NCBI GenBank assembly: GCA_020796225.1
Contig: CM036767.1
Coordinates: 27,809,253 to 27,873,252 of the forward strand
Source of the DNA: Arion vulgaris
Taxonomy: Eukaryota; Mollusca; Gastropoda; Stylommatophora; Arionidae
Reading direction: 5' to 3'
Length of the DNA: 64,000 nucleotides
A program made the position numbers and the translations under genes. Below are positions 46,190 to 57,040 of the stretch, in pieces (position 1 is the stretch's first letter; each line of letters starts with the position of its first letter). The notes under the pieces are model-generated. The model saw only the letters and a program-made list of their open reading frames with translations. It was not told the DNA's origin and ran no database searches.

Positions 46190-46448
46190 GAGCGACAAAC
46201 ATCTATTGTAAGACCAACAATAGAATACCCAAAACCAATGTTGCTTTTTGAAGGCTGCGTGTCACTGTGTGGGAGCGGAGGGTGATAATCATCGCCACAT
46301 AGCCGAAACTTTACCGGGCCATAGTGCTCAACACCATTTTGTACGTCAGTAAGACATGGACATTGTAAAGCAGATCCGCAAGAAAACTAAACCATTTTCA
46401 CACAAGTTGACTTTGCAGAATGCTCAAAATAAAATAGCATGGCAAAAT
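46190..46448 (+). mobile_element. LINE fragment, family L-C (RT thumb)
   Basis: With frameshifts it gives KLYRAIVLNTILYVSKTWTL and ARKLNHFHTS, the same as AIV...YASETWTVYSRHSRKL at 50945-51010. It stops where the 25-bp minisatellite begins. Confidence 0.68.
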
Positions 46449-48121
46449 GTAGTCTCATTTCAATAGTTCTCTAGTCTCATGACTTCAATAGCTCTCTAGT
46501 CTCATGACTTCAATAGCTCTCTAGTCTCATGACTTCAATAGCTCTCTAGTCTCATGACTTCAATAGCTCTCTAGTCCCATGACTTCAATAGCTCTCTAGT
46601 CTCATGACTTCAATAGCTCTCTATTCTCATGACTTCAATAGTTCTCTAGTCTCATGACTTCAATAGCTCTCTAGTCTCATAACTGCAATAGCTCTCTAGT
46701 CTCATGACTTTAATAGCTCTCTAGTCGCATGACTTCAATAGCTCTCTAGTCTCATGACTTCAATAGCTCTCTAGTCTCATGACTTCAATAGCTCTCTAGT
46801 CTCATGACTTCAATAGCTCTCAAGTCGCATGACTTCAATAGCTCTCTAGTAGTCGCATGACTTTAATAGCTCTCTAGTAGTCGCATGACTTCAATATCTC
46901 TCTAGTCTCATGACTTCAATAGCTCTCTAGTAGTCCCATGACTTCAATATCTCTCTAGTCTCATGACTTCAATATCTCTCTAGTCGCATGACTTTAATAG
47001 CTCTCTAGTAGTCCCATGACTTCAATAGCTCTCTAGTAGTCCCATGACTTCAATATCTCTCTAGTCGCATGACTTCAATATCTCTCTAGTCGCATGACTT
47101 TAATAGCTCTCTAGTAGTCCCATGACTTCAATATCTCTCTAGTCGCATGACTTCAATATCTCTCTAGTCGCATGACTTTAATAGCTCTCTAGTAGTCGCA
47201 TGACTTCAATATCTCTCTACTCCCATGACTTCAATAGCTCTCTAGTAGTCCCATGACTTCAATATCTCTCTAGTCCCATGACTTCAATAGCTCTCTAGTA
47301 GTCCCATGACTTCAATATCTCTCTAGTCGCATGACTTCAATATCTCTCTAGTCTCATGACTTCAATATCTCTCTAGTCGCATGACTTTAATAGCTCTCTA
47401 GTAGTCCCATGACTTCAATAGCTCTCTAGTCTCATGACTTAATAGCTCTCAGTCGCATGACTTCAATAGCTCTCTAGTCTCATGACTTCAATAGCTCTCT
47501 AGTCTCATGACTTCAATAGCTCTCTAGTCTCATGACTTCAATAGCTCTCTAGTCTCATGACTTTAATAGCTCTCTAGTCGCATGACTTCAATAGCTCTCT
47601 AGTCTCATGACTTCAATAGCTCTCTAGTCTCATGACTTCAATAGCTCTCTAGTCGCAGGACTTCAATATCTCTCTAGTCTCATCACTTCAATAGCTCTCT
47701 AGTCTCATAACTGCAATATCTCTCTAGTCTCATGACTTCAATAGCTCTCTAGTCTCATGACTTCAATAGCTCTCTAGTCTCATGACTTTAATAGCTCTCT
47801 AGTCGCATGACTTCAATAGCTCTCTAGTCTCATGACTTCAATAGCTCTCTAGTCGCATGACTTCAATAGCTCTCTAGTAGTCGCATGACTTTAATATCTA
47901 TGTAGTCTCACGCAGGGCTGTGCAGGGTATTTTCTCAGTATGATGTAAGTCTTAGAAATGCCGCCCCTTTACAAATACTTTTTCTTTAAAATAGCATTCA
48001 ATTGTGATTTTGATTTCACTGCTAATGCCACCTTCATTACGGTGCCGCCTGATGCAGCCGCCGCTCTGTATCATAGCATGGCACGGCCCTGGTCTCACGA
48101 CTACAATAGCTCTCTAGTCAC
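46449..48121. repeat. 25-bp minisatellite, nearly 60 copies
   Basis: The unit is ctcatgacttcaatagctctctagt. Variants change the first bases (ctc, cgc, ccc), and a 3-bp agt duplication makes 28-bp units. In the middle (about 46840-47420) the variants alternate in a regular pattern, which suggests higher-order duplication. A hAT MITE interrupts the last units, and a final decayed unit lies at 48092-48121. Confidence 0.95.
47913..48091. mobile_element. 179-bp hAT MITE inside the minisatellite
   Basis: An 8-bp TSD GTCTCACG (47905-47912 and 48092-48099) and inverted ends CAGGGCTGTGC and CAGGGCCGTGC. Both features are standard for hAT. No coding sequence. Confidence 0.88.
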
Positions 48122-48970
48122 CAAACTATGACATATCTACAGCCACTTTGCTCTACAGCAACTCTCTGACCACTTGAATGTGGCAGTTGACTACAACAGC
48201 ACTCTGTTTGATATAAAGCACAATAACTGATTGTCTACGGATGACTGTGACATGCCTGAGCATAAGATCGTGATTGTGCATGTATGTCTTATGCCAGTAG
48301 GGGCGTTGTGTAGGACAGCTAACCAATAAACCACAGATGGAAACAGAAAGGCTAGAAGTTCAAAGGAAACATGGAGAAGTACGATGAAAAGAGAGTTGAT
48401 ATGTTGTGGCCTGATGTAGTAAACAATTAATAGAGAGGTGACAGAACAGCAACAATGGAAATCTTTTGAGGAAGCCTTCTATGTCAAATGGGACGTGAAG
48501 AGAATATATATTAACAAGATATGGGAACATGCAAATTTGTCTACGCTACTTTTATCTATTTTGTTTTTAATCGTGTATGCTATCACACAATCTCACATGC
48601 AATTCTCCTATTATCAGTCTTCATTGTTCCCAAGGACACATAAGACAGAAACCACAAATGCTCACTCAATTCAATCTTGTGTCTTTCTTTCTACCTAAAA
48701 TCTAGTCCTGTGTGACTTTAATTAATTAAATTCTGGTTCAAAATTTCACCTCCATGTGTCACTGGACTTCCCTTTTTCAGCAGCACCGGTGATGTCCACG
48801 GCATTTTCTGTCTTGCAATGTTTTTAAACTATGCACGACTACAACAACTCTTAAGATTTATTCAAATTATTTAGACAAATTGATATAACGAAAAGCTCAT
48901 TTTTTCCATAATTGTTAACCATTATTTATGGTTTGCAGTCAAATGCTTTTGAGCAGTCCAAAATGTGTGA
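48122..48970. other. intron 4 stretch, nothing recognised
   Basis: Contains an 86-codon open frame on + (48438-48698) with a hydrophobic run (LLLSILFLIVYAI). I see no family resemblance, and it is probably chance. Confidence 0.35.
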
Positions 48971-48978
48971 GTATAGAT

Positions 48979-50235
48979 CAGTGATGGGCAAAGGCGGGCC
49001 AGTGCGCCTTCGGGTAGTCAATCCTGCCCGCGACATGGTTTTGAATAACCCTATAAATAAAATACAAACAAAACACACGATCTATTTGTATTTCTAATTT
49101 AGCATCAACTGAATCTTAAGATATTTTATTCTTAAGATAGTTTTTAGTAGTCTGTAAAACAATAGAAGATGCAGACTTTCTTATGAAAGAAATTTGTTAT
49201 CGGCATTCCATTTTAGGTAATTTGAAAAATCTCATATTTGCTTCTACTAAATTAAATCAATCATCAATCATCATTAAATAATTTATATAAAAAAAAGAAA
49301 AACAACAATGTCTTTGCTCATAGCAAGAGAAGTAAACTTCAAACTGTACTAAAGTCAATTTTGATTTAGTATTTTATTTTAATTTACTCTTAATGATAGG
49401 TTTATAAAATATTGTTTATCAATTAATTTTTCCTGCCGGTCAAATAACAATTCTGCCGGTTAATTAATTATTTTGTTGCGTTTGTAAAACAAGTGTTGCG
49501 CTTATATTTTATTTATTGCTGATGAAAACATTGTTTGTTGTGCAAATGACTTAAATGCTGATTTTTCTTGCCGAACAAATGGATTAATAGCCGAACAAAT
49601 AATTAGTTCTCGAATATTTTGTCATATACCGAGAGCCGACACGCGTGTGTTGCTCGGCTAAGTTCGGAACGAATCGGGTTCTACCATTTTTGTTTCATCT
49701 GATCTCAAGGTCAAACGTCAGTGTAGTTCAGACCTTTGGACAGTCAGGTATCGTCGATTCGCCATCTGCAGCTGTGTGTCTGGCTTGTGTTTCTATAGTT
49801 TTGCTTTGTTGATAGTGTTTTTTGACATTTTTGATCGTTACAATGGCAAGTAAAAAACGTAAAGTTGATTCAGAATGTTGTGTTTTTAAAGATGAGTGGA
49901 CATGGAAATGAAGCTTCGTAAAAACAGCGTTAAAAACCAATTGACCATTTAGCTTCACTAATGCGAATCAGCTCATCCCAGTTTCTACCACATTATGAAC
50001 AACTTTTAGAAGCTCAGTCACAGTTTTATCTGTCACATACGCCTTCATACTCATCTAAAGAATAATCAATTTATGTAACTTTTTTTGTAGCATATTATAA
50101 TATAAGTTGTGTATGATTTAAAAGTCAAAAATAAAGTTTAACACTTTAAAAAATCTGTTTTGGTCTTTTTTTCCGCCCGCCTGGATATTTTTTTATTTTA
50201 TCTGGCCCTCCTCTTGGAAAGTTTGCCCATCACTG
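48979..50235 (+). mobile_element. non-autonomous hAT with remains of transposase start and end
   Basis: TSD GTATAGAT at 48971-48978 and 50236-50243. Ends CAGTGATGGGCAAA and the mirror of TTTGCCCATCACTG. At 49842 the + strand begins MASKKRKVDSECCVFKDEWT, typical of the N-terminus of hAT transposases of the GTF2IRD2/SCAND3-like group, and hits a stop after two more residues. Near 49960-50065 a possible C-terminal tail (SSQFLPHYEQLLEAQS) follows. The BED finger and catalytic core between them are deleted. Confidence 0.9.
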
Positions 50236-50243
50236 GTATAGAT

Positions 50244-50939
50244 GTACATTATACTCTGTATTTTGTATATGATTGTCCTCATGTTAATATGTGGGCACCT
50301 TTGCCTCTATTACTTCTAAAACCACCTTGTACTGTGTTGACATTGTGCTCTAATGTCTTAAAATAATTATGTGACTAGTTTTAGTCTTCTTCTTTGTACG
50401 TTCTTACGACCAATTTGAATCATTCTTTGTCTTCTTCTTCTTTACGTTCGTTTTTACTACCAATTTTAATCACTCTTTGTGATATGTTTGAACTTTACCA
50501 AGAACGTGTATATGTTACACATTGGTTTGGTAGGCCCCTAAATGCATAGACTTCTACACGTAGTAATATGTCAGCTGATTAATTTAGCAGGACAACTGTT
50601 TTATAGTTAGTACATAACTTGTATGATGGACGGTAGATAATTGTTTCTATGGTAGACACACAAAAGACAATTATCCACCAACCCCATACGACCATTTCCA
50701 CAACGTTTCATCATATGTAATCCGGATCAGATTTTTATGGGTGAGGCAAGAACGATGGCGGGGGAACCTCCACCCTCGATAATTCTTCCTCCTTAAAACA
50801 TTGATCTTTAAATTGGAGCCAAGACTGTTCCGTATTATATTAGTAATACACTGATTTATTATAACCAAGCCGCAAGTAGCTATCTGAACTTGTCCGAAAC
50901 TGTTAGCACTAAGTCATCTTACAACGTAATCATTAGTCT
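50244..50939. other. intron 4 stretch, nothing recognised
   Basis: Includes a short repeat of ttcttctttgtacgttcttac / ttcttctttacgttcgttttta around 50390-50460. No coding sequence. Confidence 0.4.
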
Positions 50940-51600
50940 ATAGTCTAACCACGCTGTACGCAAGCGAGACATGGACAGTGTATAGCAGACACTCAAGAAA
51001 ATTAAACCATTTCCACACAAGCTGTCTACGCAAAATACTAAAAATAAACTGGCAGGACAAAATTCCAGACAGCGAAGTCCTCACAAGAGCAAAGATCCCA
51101 AGCATCAACACCCTGTTGCAGAAGGCCCAAGTGAGATGGGTCGGTCATGTTGCTCAGATGCCTGTTAAACGCATCCCAAAACAGTTGATGTATGGCGAGC
51201 TTGAAGGGGGCAGACGTTTAGCTGGTGGACAGAAAACGCTTTAAAGACACTCTTAAAGTGTCTCTGAAATGCTTCGATATAGACAATACGTGCTGGGAAT
51301 CCCTTTCGCAAGATCGCCAAATGTGGCGCTGTAACAACAAAAGAGGAACCCGAATAGCTGAGAATCATCATATTGTTGAGTCACAGAGAAAAGAGCAGCG
51401 CGAAAAGACAGAGCACACAACACGCACATGTCCAACCTTGATCATGTATGCCCCACCTGTGGTTGGGGATTCTGTTCTAGGATTGGGCTCTACAGTCACC
51501 TCCGCACACACCAGAGAGGTGCAACAGCACACGTCTGAGATTGTCATCATGCTTGTGATGGACGGCTATTACATTACAGTCTATAGTACAGAGACTGTTC
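50940..51600 (+). mobile_element. LINE 3' end, family L-C
   Basis: Reads SRHSRKLNHFHTSCLRKILK, INWQDKIPDSEVLTRAKIPS, QVRWVGHVAQMPVKRIPKQL, MYGELEGGRRLAGGQK. A one-base shift follows near 51240, then FKDTLKVSLKCFDIDNTCWE and QDRQMWRCNNKRGTRIAEN. The zinc-finger end is recognisable only after another frameshift (51440-51520). It is the longest L-C copy. RT palm absent. Confidence 0.85.
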
Positions 51601-51969
51601 TACAATGTACAGATTACTCCTCTACAATATCTTACATTTTGACTTATTGTAGCATGCTATATTGTTCTATAATTTTCTTGTTCACCATGGTCAATATAAA
51701 AAATAAACATTACATACACGCAAAAAAAAGCAATCCGGATGGATGAAATCACCGAATGTTAACAACAGTTATAAATATTCCTGTTTCGCTACTCATTGAT
51801 TGTGTTTATTGTTATTGTACATGATTAATTCAGTGCAGATAAGCTTAACATGGTTTATCTATTGTGGCCATCCCATATGTTTCTCTTAGTGACCTATCTA
51901 AAATGCAATGCTCTCTGGAATAACAATTGGTTTGATTCTCTACATGGTAGAAGTTTCCAGGACGCGTGT

Positions 51970-52050
51970 ATTTTCTTCGATAACACTATTTTTCTCTTCG
52001 ATAGCACTCTTTCTCTCTTCGATGGTATTTTTTCTCTCTTCGATTCCAAT
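51970..52050. repeat. short tandem repeat, about 21-bp unit
   Basis: Four imperfect copies of cttcgatagcactttttctct. The surrounding 51601-52329 shows nothing else. Confidence 0.7.
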
Positions 52051-52329
52051 ACAGACATCCCTTAGCTGCTTATGAGCCAGCCTGATCGATGTTTATCTAT
52101 TTTATCATCAACGAAAACAACTTTTTGGGGAAATTTTGAAGCTGGTAGTTAGTAGCTTGTTTTCTTTGTCTGTCAGACAAATTGACTTTTCATCAACTCC
52201 CAGTTTCCAGTAATGTCCACTCCGGTACTTGTAATAAACAGTTTGAAGCTTCGTTGATATATTAGTACCGTAACCTCTGTCCTTATAACTATTATTATCT
52301 TTGCCAGTTACTTTAATTTTACAAGATAG

Positions 52330-53405
52330 TCAGTCTTCGAAGGAAACAACCTCGGAGAACTCTTAAATGAATTTTTTTTGCAGACGATCAGGCAATCATA
52401 TCAACAACAGAAGAACAGCTACAAAAACACATCAACAGACTCCAGTTAGCATGTAACGAATACAACATGAGAATAAACATCGACAAAACAGAAGTAATGA
52501 CATTCGCCAGAGAGGAAAAAGGAGAAAAAAAGGAACCCTTTCATACCTAGTGGTATATAGGTCAATACAGTGTTAGGACTGTATTTTTCATTGACGTCGG
52601 CACACGATGGGTGATGTGGTCAGCATCACGCCGCCTTTACTTTCCCAGAGCGTGTCTGGTACCCAGTTGAGGCTGGGTCGACCTGAGAGCCGTCGCGGTC
52701 GGGAAAATTCCACGCACATGCGGAGCTGAACCCAGACCACCAGCCTTGCGAGGCGAGTTCACTAACAACTACGCTACAGCGGCTCTCCAGAGAGGAAAGC
52801 TCTACCATTATCTCCATCGATAATCACCTACTAAATCAAGTAAAAGATTTCACATACCTGGGGAGCATTTTTTCAGCAAATGGAAGAATAACTAATGAAA
52901 TTCAACACAGATGCAACAAAGCAAATCAAATGATAGGGCAAATGGCGCCAATTTTAAGATGTAAACATGTCACCATGAACACAAAAAGAGCAATGTTCAA
53001 CACAATCTTTCTCCCACATTATGTTACCAGTGCCAAACCTGGACGCTGACAACAAACGATAGAAGAAAACTAGTCACAACAGAGATGAAGTGTCTACGCA
53101 GAATGCTGGGTGTAACAAGAAGAGACCGTTGAGAAATGAAGACATCAGGAAAAAGTGGGTACAACATCAGTACTAGACTTCATCAAGAAACAACAAATTA
53201 AATGGTTCGGCCACGTAAGCAGATTACCATCAGACAGTGCACCCCAAAGAGCAATGCTGCTCCGATACAATGGGTACAAAGCAAAAGGCCGACCACGCAA
53301 AAGATGGACCTCAGAGATAACAGAGGCGAAGAAAGAGACTATCTACGAAGCGCATACTAGGCCCGTTTTAGAAATCTCTTCCTGACCTGACACTGTGAGG
53401 CATAC
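52330..53405 (+). mobile_element. 5'-truncated L-A LINE, split by a SINE
   Basis: Starts just before the catalytic block (NNLGELLNEFFFADDQAIIS, FADD intact). It then reads CNEYNMRINIDKTEVMTFAR up to the SINE and resumes as VKDFTYLGSIFSANGRI, CNKANQMIGQMAPILR, and after a shift FIKKQQIKWFGHVSRLPSD with KAKGRPRKRWTSEITEAKK. It aligns with the fragment at 775-1230. Confidence 0.88.
52519..52786 (-). repeat. tRNA-derived SINE with 12-bp TSD
   Basis: CCAGAGAGGAAA flanks it at 52507-52518 and 52787-52798. On the minus strand the head reads GCCGCTGTAGCGTAGTTGTT (A-box region) and GGTCTGGGTTCAGCTCC (B box). A G/C-rich body and T-rich tail follow. It belongs to a different family from the SINEs at 17935 and 38885. 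Confidence 0.85.
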
Positions 53406-53822
53406 AGGATTCGAGAAAGAAAGAAAGTCTTCGTTGAAGAATGTCTGCGGGCTGGTGCGTAAATAATGTGTTCCATCCCTAGTGCCTTACAATAGATGTC
53501 ACTTGGTGATTAGAAAGAAGTCTGAATAATACTAATTAAACTTGAGATTCGAGAATTAATACGTTGAGTTTTCTGATGTCTGATACCCATCATTAAAGAA
53601 CAGCGACTCAGAACGTTTGCTCCTCTTGCCTTGAAAATGTGGACACATGCCTATAATATAGTAGAACTATACATGATCAGTTGGCAATCTGATGGCGGGT
53701 AATTAGTACAGTGAGCCAGTGGTTGAGTAGTCCAACTGTGATCTGTCCTGGATGAATATATACCCAAATTCTTCAGCGCTATGTCTACATGGCATTGAGC
53801 CAAAAGACATGGATGAAACTGC
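53406..53822. other. intron 4 stretch, nothing recognised
   Basis: Between the L-A tail (gaaagaaagaaag) and the hAT TSD. No feature supported. Confidence 0.4.
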
Positions 53823-54602
53823 CACTAGATCATAGGTTCCCAACCTTTTTGAACGAGTGCCCTTTTTCAGTAAAAATTTGCTACCCCTCTTGCAAACTAT
53901 ATTGTACATACCATAAATTGCAAAGCAAGGACACATTTTTCAGTTATTTTATTAGAAGATAATACTGTATTGTTCACAGTATCATTGACAAAATTTATGT
54001 TATAATGTATTAATTAAAGATGAGCCCTTCTCTATTGACAATCTGTTTCGTTTCTTTGTGACCATACTAAATCCGCTTTCAGCTAAATACGGTGATGGGA
54101 ATGCAATAAATAATTTCTTTTCTACAGCCCATGAGGGTAGATATAATATTGGAGTTTAATTTTGTAGCCACAATTCTTGATATCCATTATTCAATTTTCC
54201 ATTTCAACTCTTCTTGGGCTGACAATTCTATTAACTCTTCCTCCAGTAATAATTCTGTTATTTATACATTTTCTTCTTCTTCTTCCTCTGCGCTCTCACT
54301 AGACTTGGATTTCAGATTCTCTAATAAAAGCCCCTATCAGCCACGCCATTCAGTTTTCTTGGCACTGGTGTAAGTGGGCCATCTCTTTCTTCTCATGTCT
54401 GCATACTGTGGAAAGTTCTGTAGGACGGGCTCTGTCGTCATATTCGCCAAATCACAGCGGCACAGGTCATTTCTTCCTATCTTGAATCTAGTTCTGTTCT
54501 CATTCTGTTATGATCCTCCAGAGGCGAAGTATGATGAATGTGGTCTCTTCTAGGCAGTTCGTAATATCCATCATGCTTGTTGTGTTTTGTGTGTTATTTT
54601 TC

Positions 54603-54801
54603 ACACTTTGTTGTGTAGTGTCCTCTGTTTCCCACTTTGTTGTGTAGTGTCCTCTGTTTCCCACTTTGTTGTATAGTGCCCTCTGTTTCACACTTTGTTG
54701 TGTAGTGTCCTCTGTTTCCCACTTTGTTGTGTAGTGCCCTCTGTTTCACACTTTGTTGTGTAGTGCCCTCTGTTTCCCACTTTGTTGTGTAGTGTCCTCT
54801 G
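54603..54801. repeat. 29-bp tandem repeat, seven copies
   Basis: The unit is cactttgttgtgtagtgtcc followed by tctgtttcc. Alternating c/a and t/c variants. It lies within the decayed RNase H part of the I-clade LINE, so it expanded after insertion. Confidence 0.9.
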
Positions 54802-55824
54802 GCGATGGTTTTTACTTCTTCCTAGTTGACCAGGTTGTCATCTTGAGGCATCCCTGCTCCCTATTTAGTCAGTCTGTCAGCATCTTCATCCCCATTGAGC
54901 TTGCAGTGTGAAGGTATCTACTGGATCACTACACTCTCAGAATCATGGGCTACCGTGACCTGAGATCACTTAGTTCTGTGTTCCTTTCAGATTTCACTGC
55001 TGAGATAGCAGACCAAAAGCACAACTTTTCCATGTATTTGTTTCATATGTTGTAGTGCCATTTTTGCAGTTGCATTGAGGGCATCCAGCTCTGGGAGCCT
55101 GTATGACCAGGGAGGAGAGGTGCTGGTTGGTTGTTTGTGTCTTGCTGAGCTAGTGCCAATATTGGGTCTGCGTGCAAGCTCTTTGGAACTGGCCATGAAG
55201 CTACTCCTGTTCAATCTGCCCCTACCGTAGCTGTTTATTTGGGGGTGCATTTGGTGGTTCATCAGTCTCTTGCATTTTTCTCATCGTTGAAGCACCTTCA
55301 CGTTCTGTCTGTCCTACATTGGCTGAAGTCCTGGGTCGTTTTCAGTACTTCTATGTGGGTAGACTTATGGTTTCAGTGATGATCCGTGAGTCCTGACTTA
55401 ACACTCAGCTTAGCTTTATGAAGTGTGTCTTGGAGATTATGACCCAGACTGATATGCTATCCTCAAGTACTGGTCAAACTCTCCCAGTGTAAAACCTTTT
55501 CAGAATGCTACAACCCGCACCCCTGTTGGTGCCCGCTAATTTGTTCACGATCCCCATTATCTTCTTTGCTTTTTCCCCAGATTTGCCTATCTGTGTTTTC
55601 CACGCCCGCCTGCTGTCCATGATGATTCCCATATATGTTGGACATTCGTCCATTGAGAGTAGGTGGTCATTGAACTAGAGTTTGAGCATTTGTTTCTTCT
55701 TGGATAGGCTGAAGACTGTGAAATTGATTTCCTTTTCATTTATAAAGGGCAGTCAAGACCTGGTATATTTTCTAGTTTTTTAATTACATCTTGCATCCCT
55801 GAGGTGGCTACTGCTATTGATTCT

Positions 55825-56110
55825 TCTTGTCGCCCGTGTGGTGTCAGGGCCCGCAAAGAAAGCAAAGAATAGTACCACTGCAACCTACAATGCATGTCCT
55901 AAGAGACGACTGATGTAGGCCCTAGGGATGCTACCCTAGTATATAAAAAGCAGCGCAGAAATCGGATGTGCTGGCCTGTTTGTAGGCGCATAACTAGCGC
56001 AACGAACAATCGCTCTTAGGCTAAGATCACATACAAATCACACAGAGTGGTTGACAAGTGGTCAATATGGAGCGTCAAGAAGACGATTCTTCTCGTGTCC
56101 ACAGTGCCAT
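55825..56110 (+). repeat. dispersed repeat, second copy
   Basis: Shares about 200 bp with 61910-62140: aaagaatagta, cctacaa, gacgactga, gctaccctagta, cagaaatcggatgtgctg, tcacatacaaatcac, gacaagtggtcaatatg. The first ~100 bp also match 45835 onward. This copy lies inside the LINE between its two halves. SINE-like length, but no convincing tRNA boxes. Confidence 0.7.
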
Positions 56111-56129
56111 ATTCAAAAAATAGATGAGA

Positions 56130-57040
56130 CTGCAGTAAAACTATTTGAGTGGCAAAACACGTAATCACAAAGTACTGTAGTTTTACAAATTACAAAAACA
56201 ATGACAAAATACAGCAACGTTTCGACCAACAAGGCCTTTATCAAGCAAACGAACAACAGGAGTGACAAATTTTAAAAAGCAAATGGACGACCAAATACAA
56301 ACGTTTCTAATGAAAATCTGGGAATAAAAACGAATAACGAAATAAATGTAAAAAACACACATAAAAACTAGAAATAGAACGGAAGAGAAACAATGAAAAA
56401 TCTAGTAAATATATAACTGGAATACGTGCAACATATACCCATATAGATTAAAGGCAGGGTAGAGAAAGTACTAAGAAGCATAGGAATGTAATACGTTGAG
56501 CCCACGTGGTCGCAAAGTACCATACAAAGAAATCAACCGATTCTCCAGAGCAAATCGACTCGATCATCCGAGGAACATGATCGGATGGCTGTGACCTGGA
56601 CATCGTGAGCTTCTAAATGGCCAGTATCATTGAAATGGATGGCTACAGGGTCACAGAGCATTGGCGTATGTCGTGCAAGTGTTGGGTGAATCGGTCACTG
56701 AGCCTCTTGCCTGTCTCGCCGATATAAGCCTTGTTACACCGCTTACAGATAATGGCATAGATAAGATTACGGGACTCACATGTGAAACCATCGTCAATAA
56801 GAAACGTGGCTAAAGGAAAAGATACAGTATGCGTCTGTATCACATAAGCACACGTGTTGCAACGCGACTGCCACACTGGACAGTGCCAAATGAGTCTGGA
56901 TTTTGGGACTTAAGGTGACTGTGTACCAACATATCCTTAAGATTTCTGTCCCATCTGTAAGCCACCAAAGGATAGTTGGGAAGACAGAACAGGTCTCAGG
57001 ATCTGACTTAAGGATAGACAGATGACGGAATAAAACATTT
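56130..57040 (-). mobile_element. 5'-truncated Penelope-like element
   Basis: Starts with actgcagtaaaactatttga, the far terminal block, then the hammerhead-like segment near 56217-56247 with GAAACG intact. The minus-strand GIY-YIG domain follows (RCNTCAYVIQTHTVSFPLAT, IYAIICKRCNKAYIGETGKR, LSDRFTQHLHDIRQCSVT), then the RT end (FRHLSILKSDPETCSVF). It stops at aaaacatttt. The rest of RT is missing. No TSD was identified. Confidence 0.88.

Noticed and set aside
46449..48121. CRISPR-like array of short repeats
   Set aside because: Units are contiguous without unique spacers, and the context is animal intron; it is a minisatellite.
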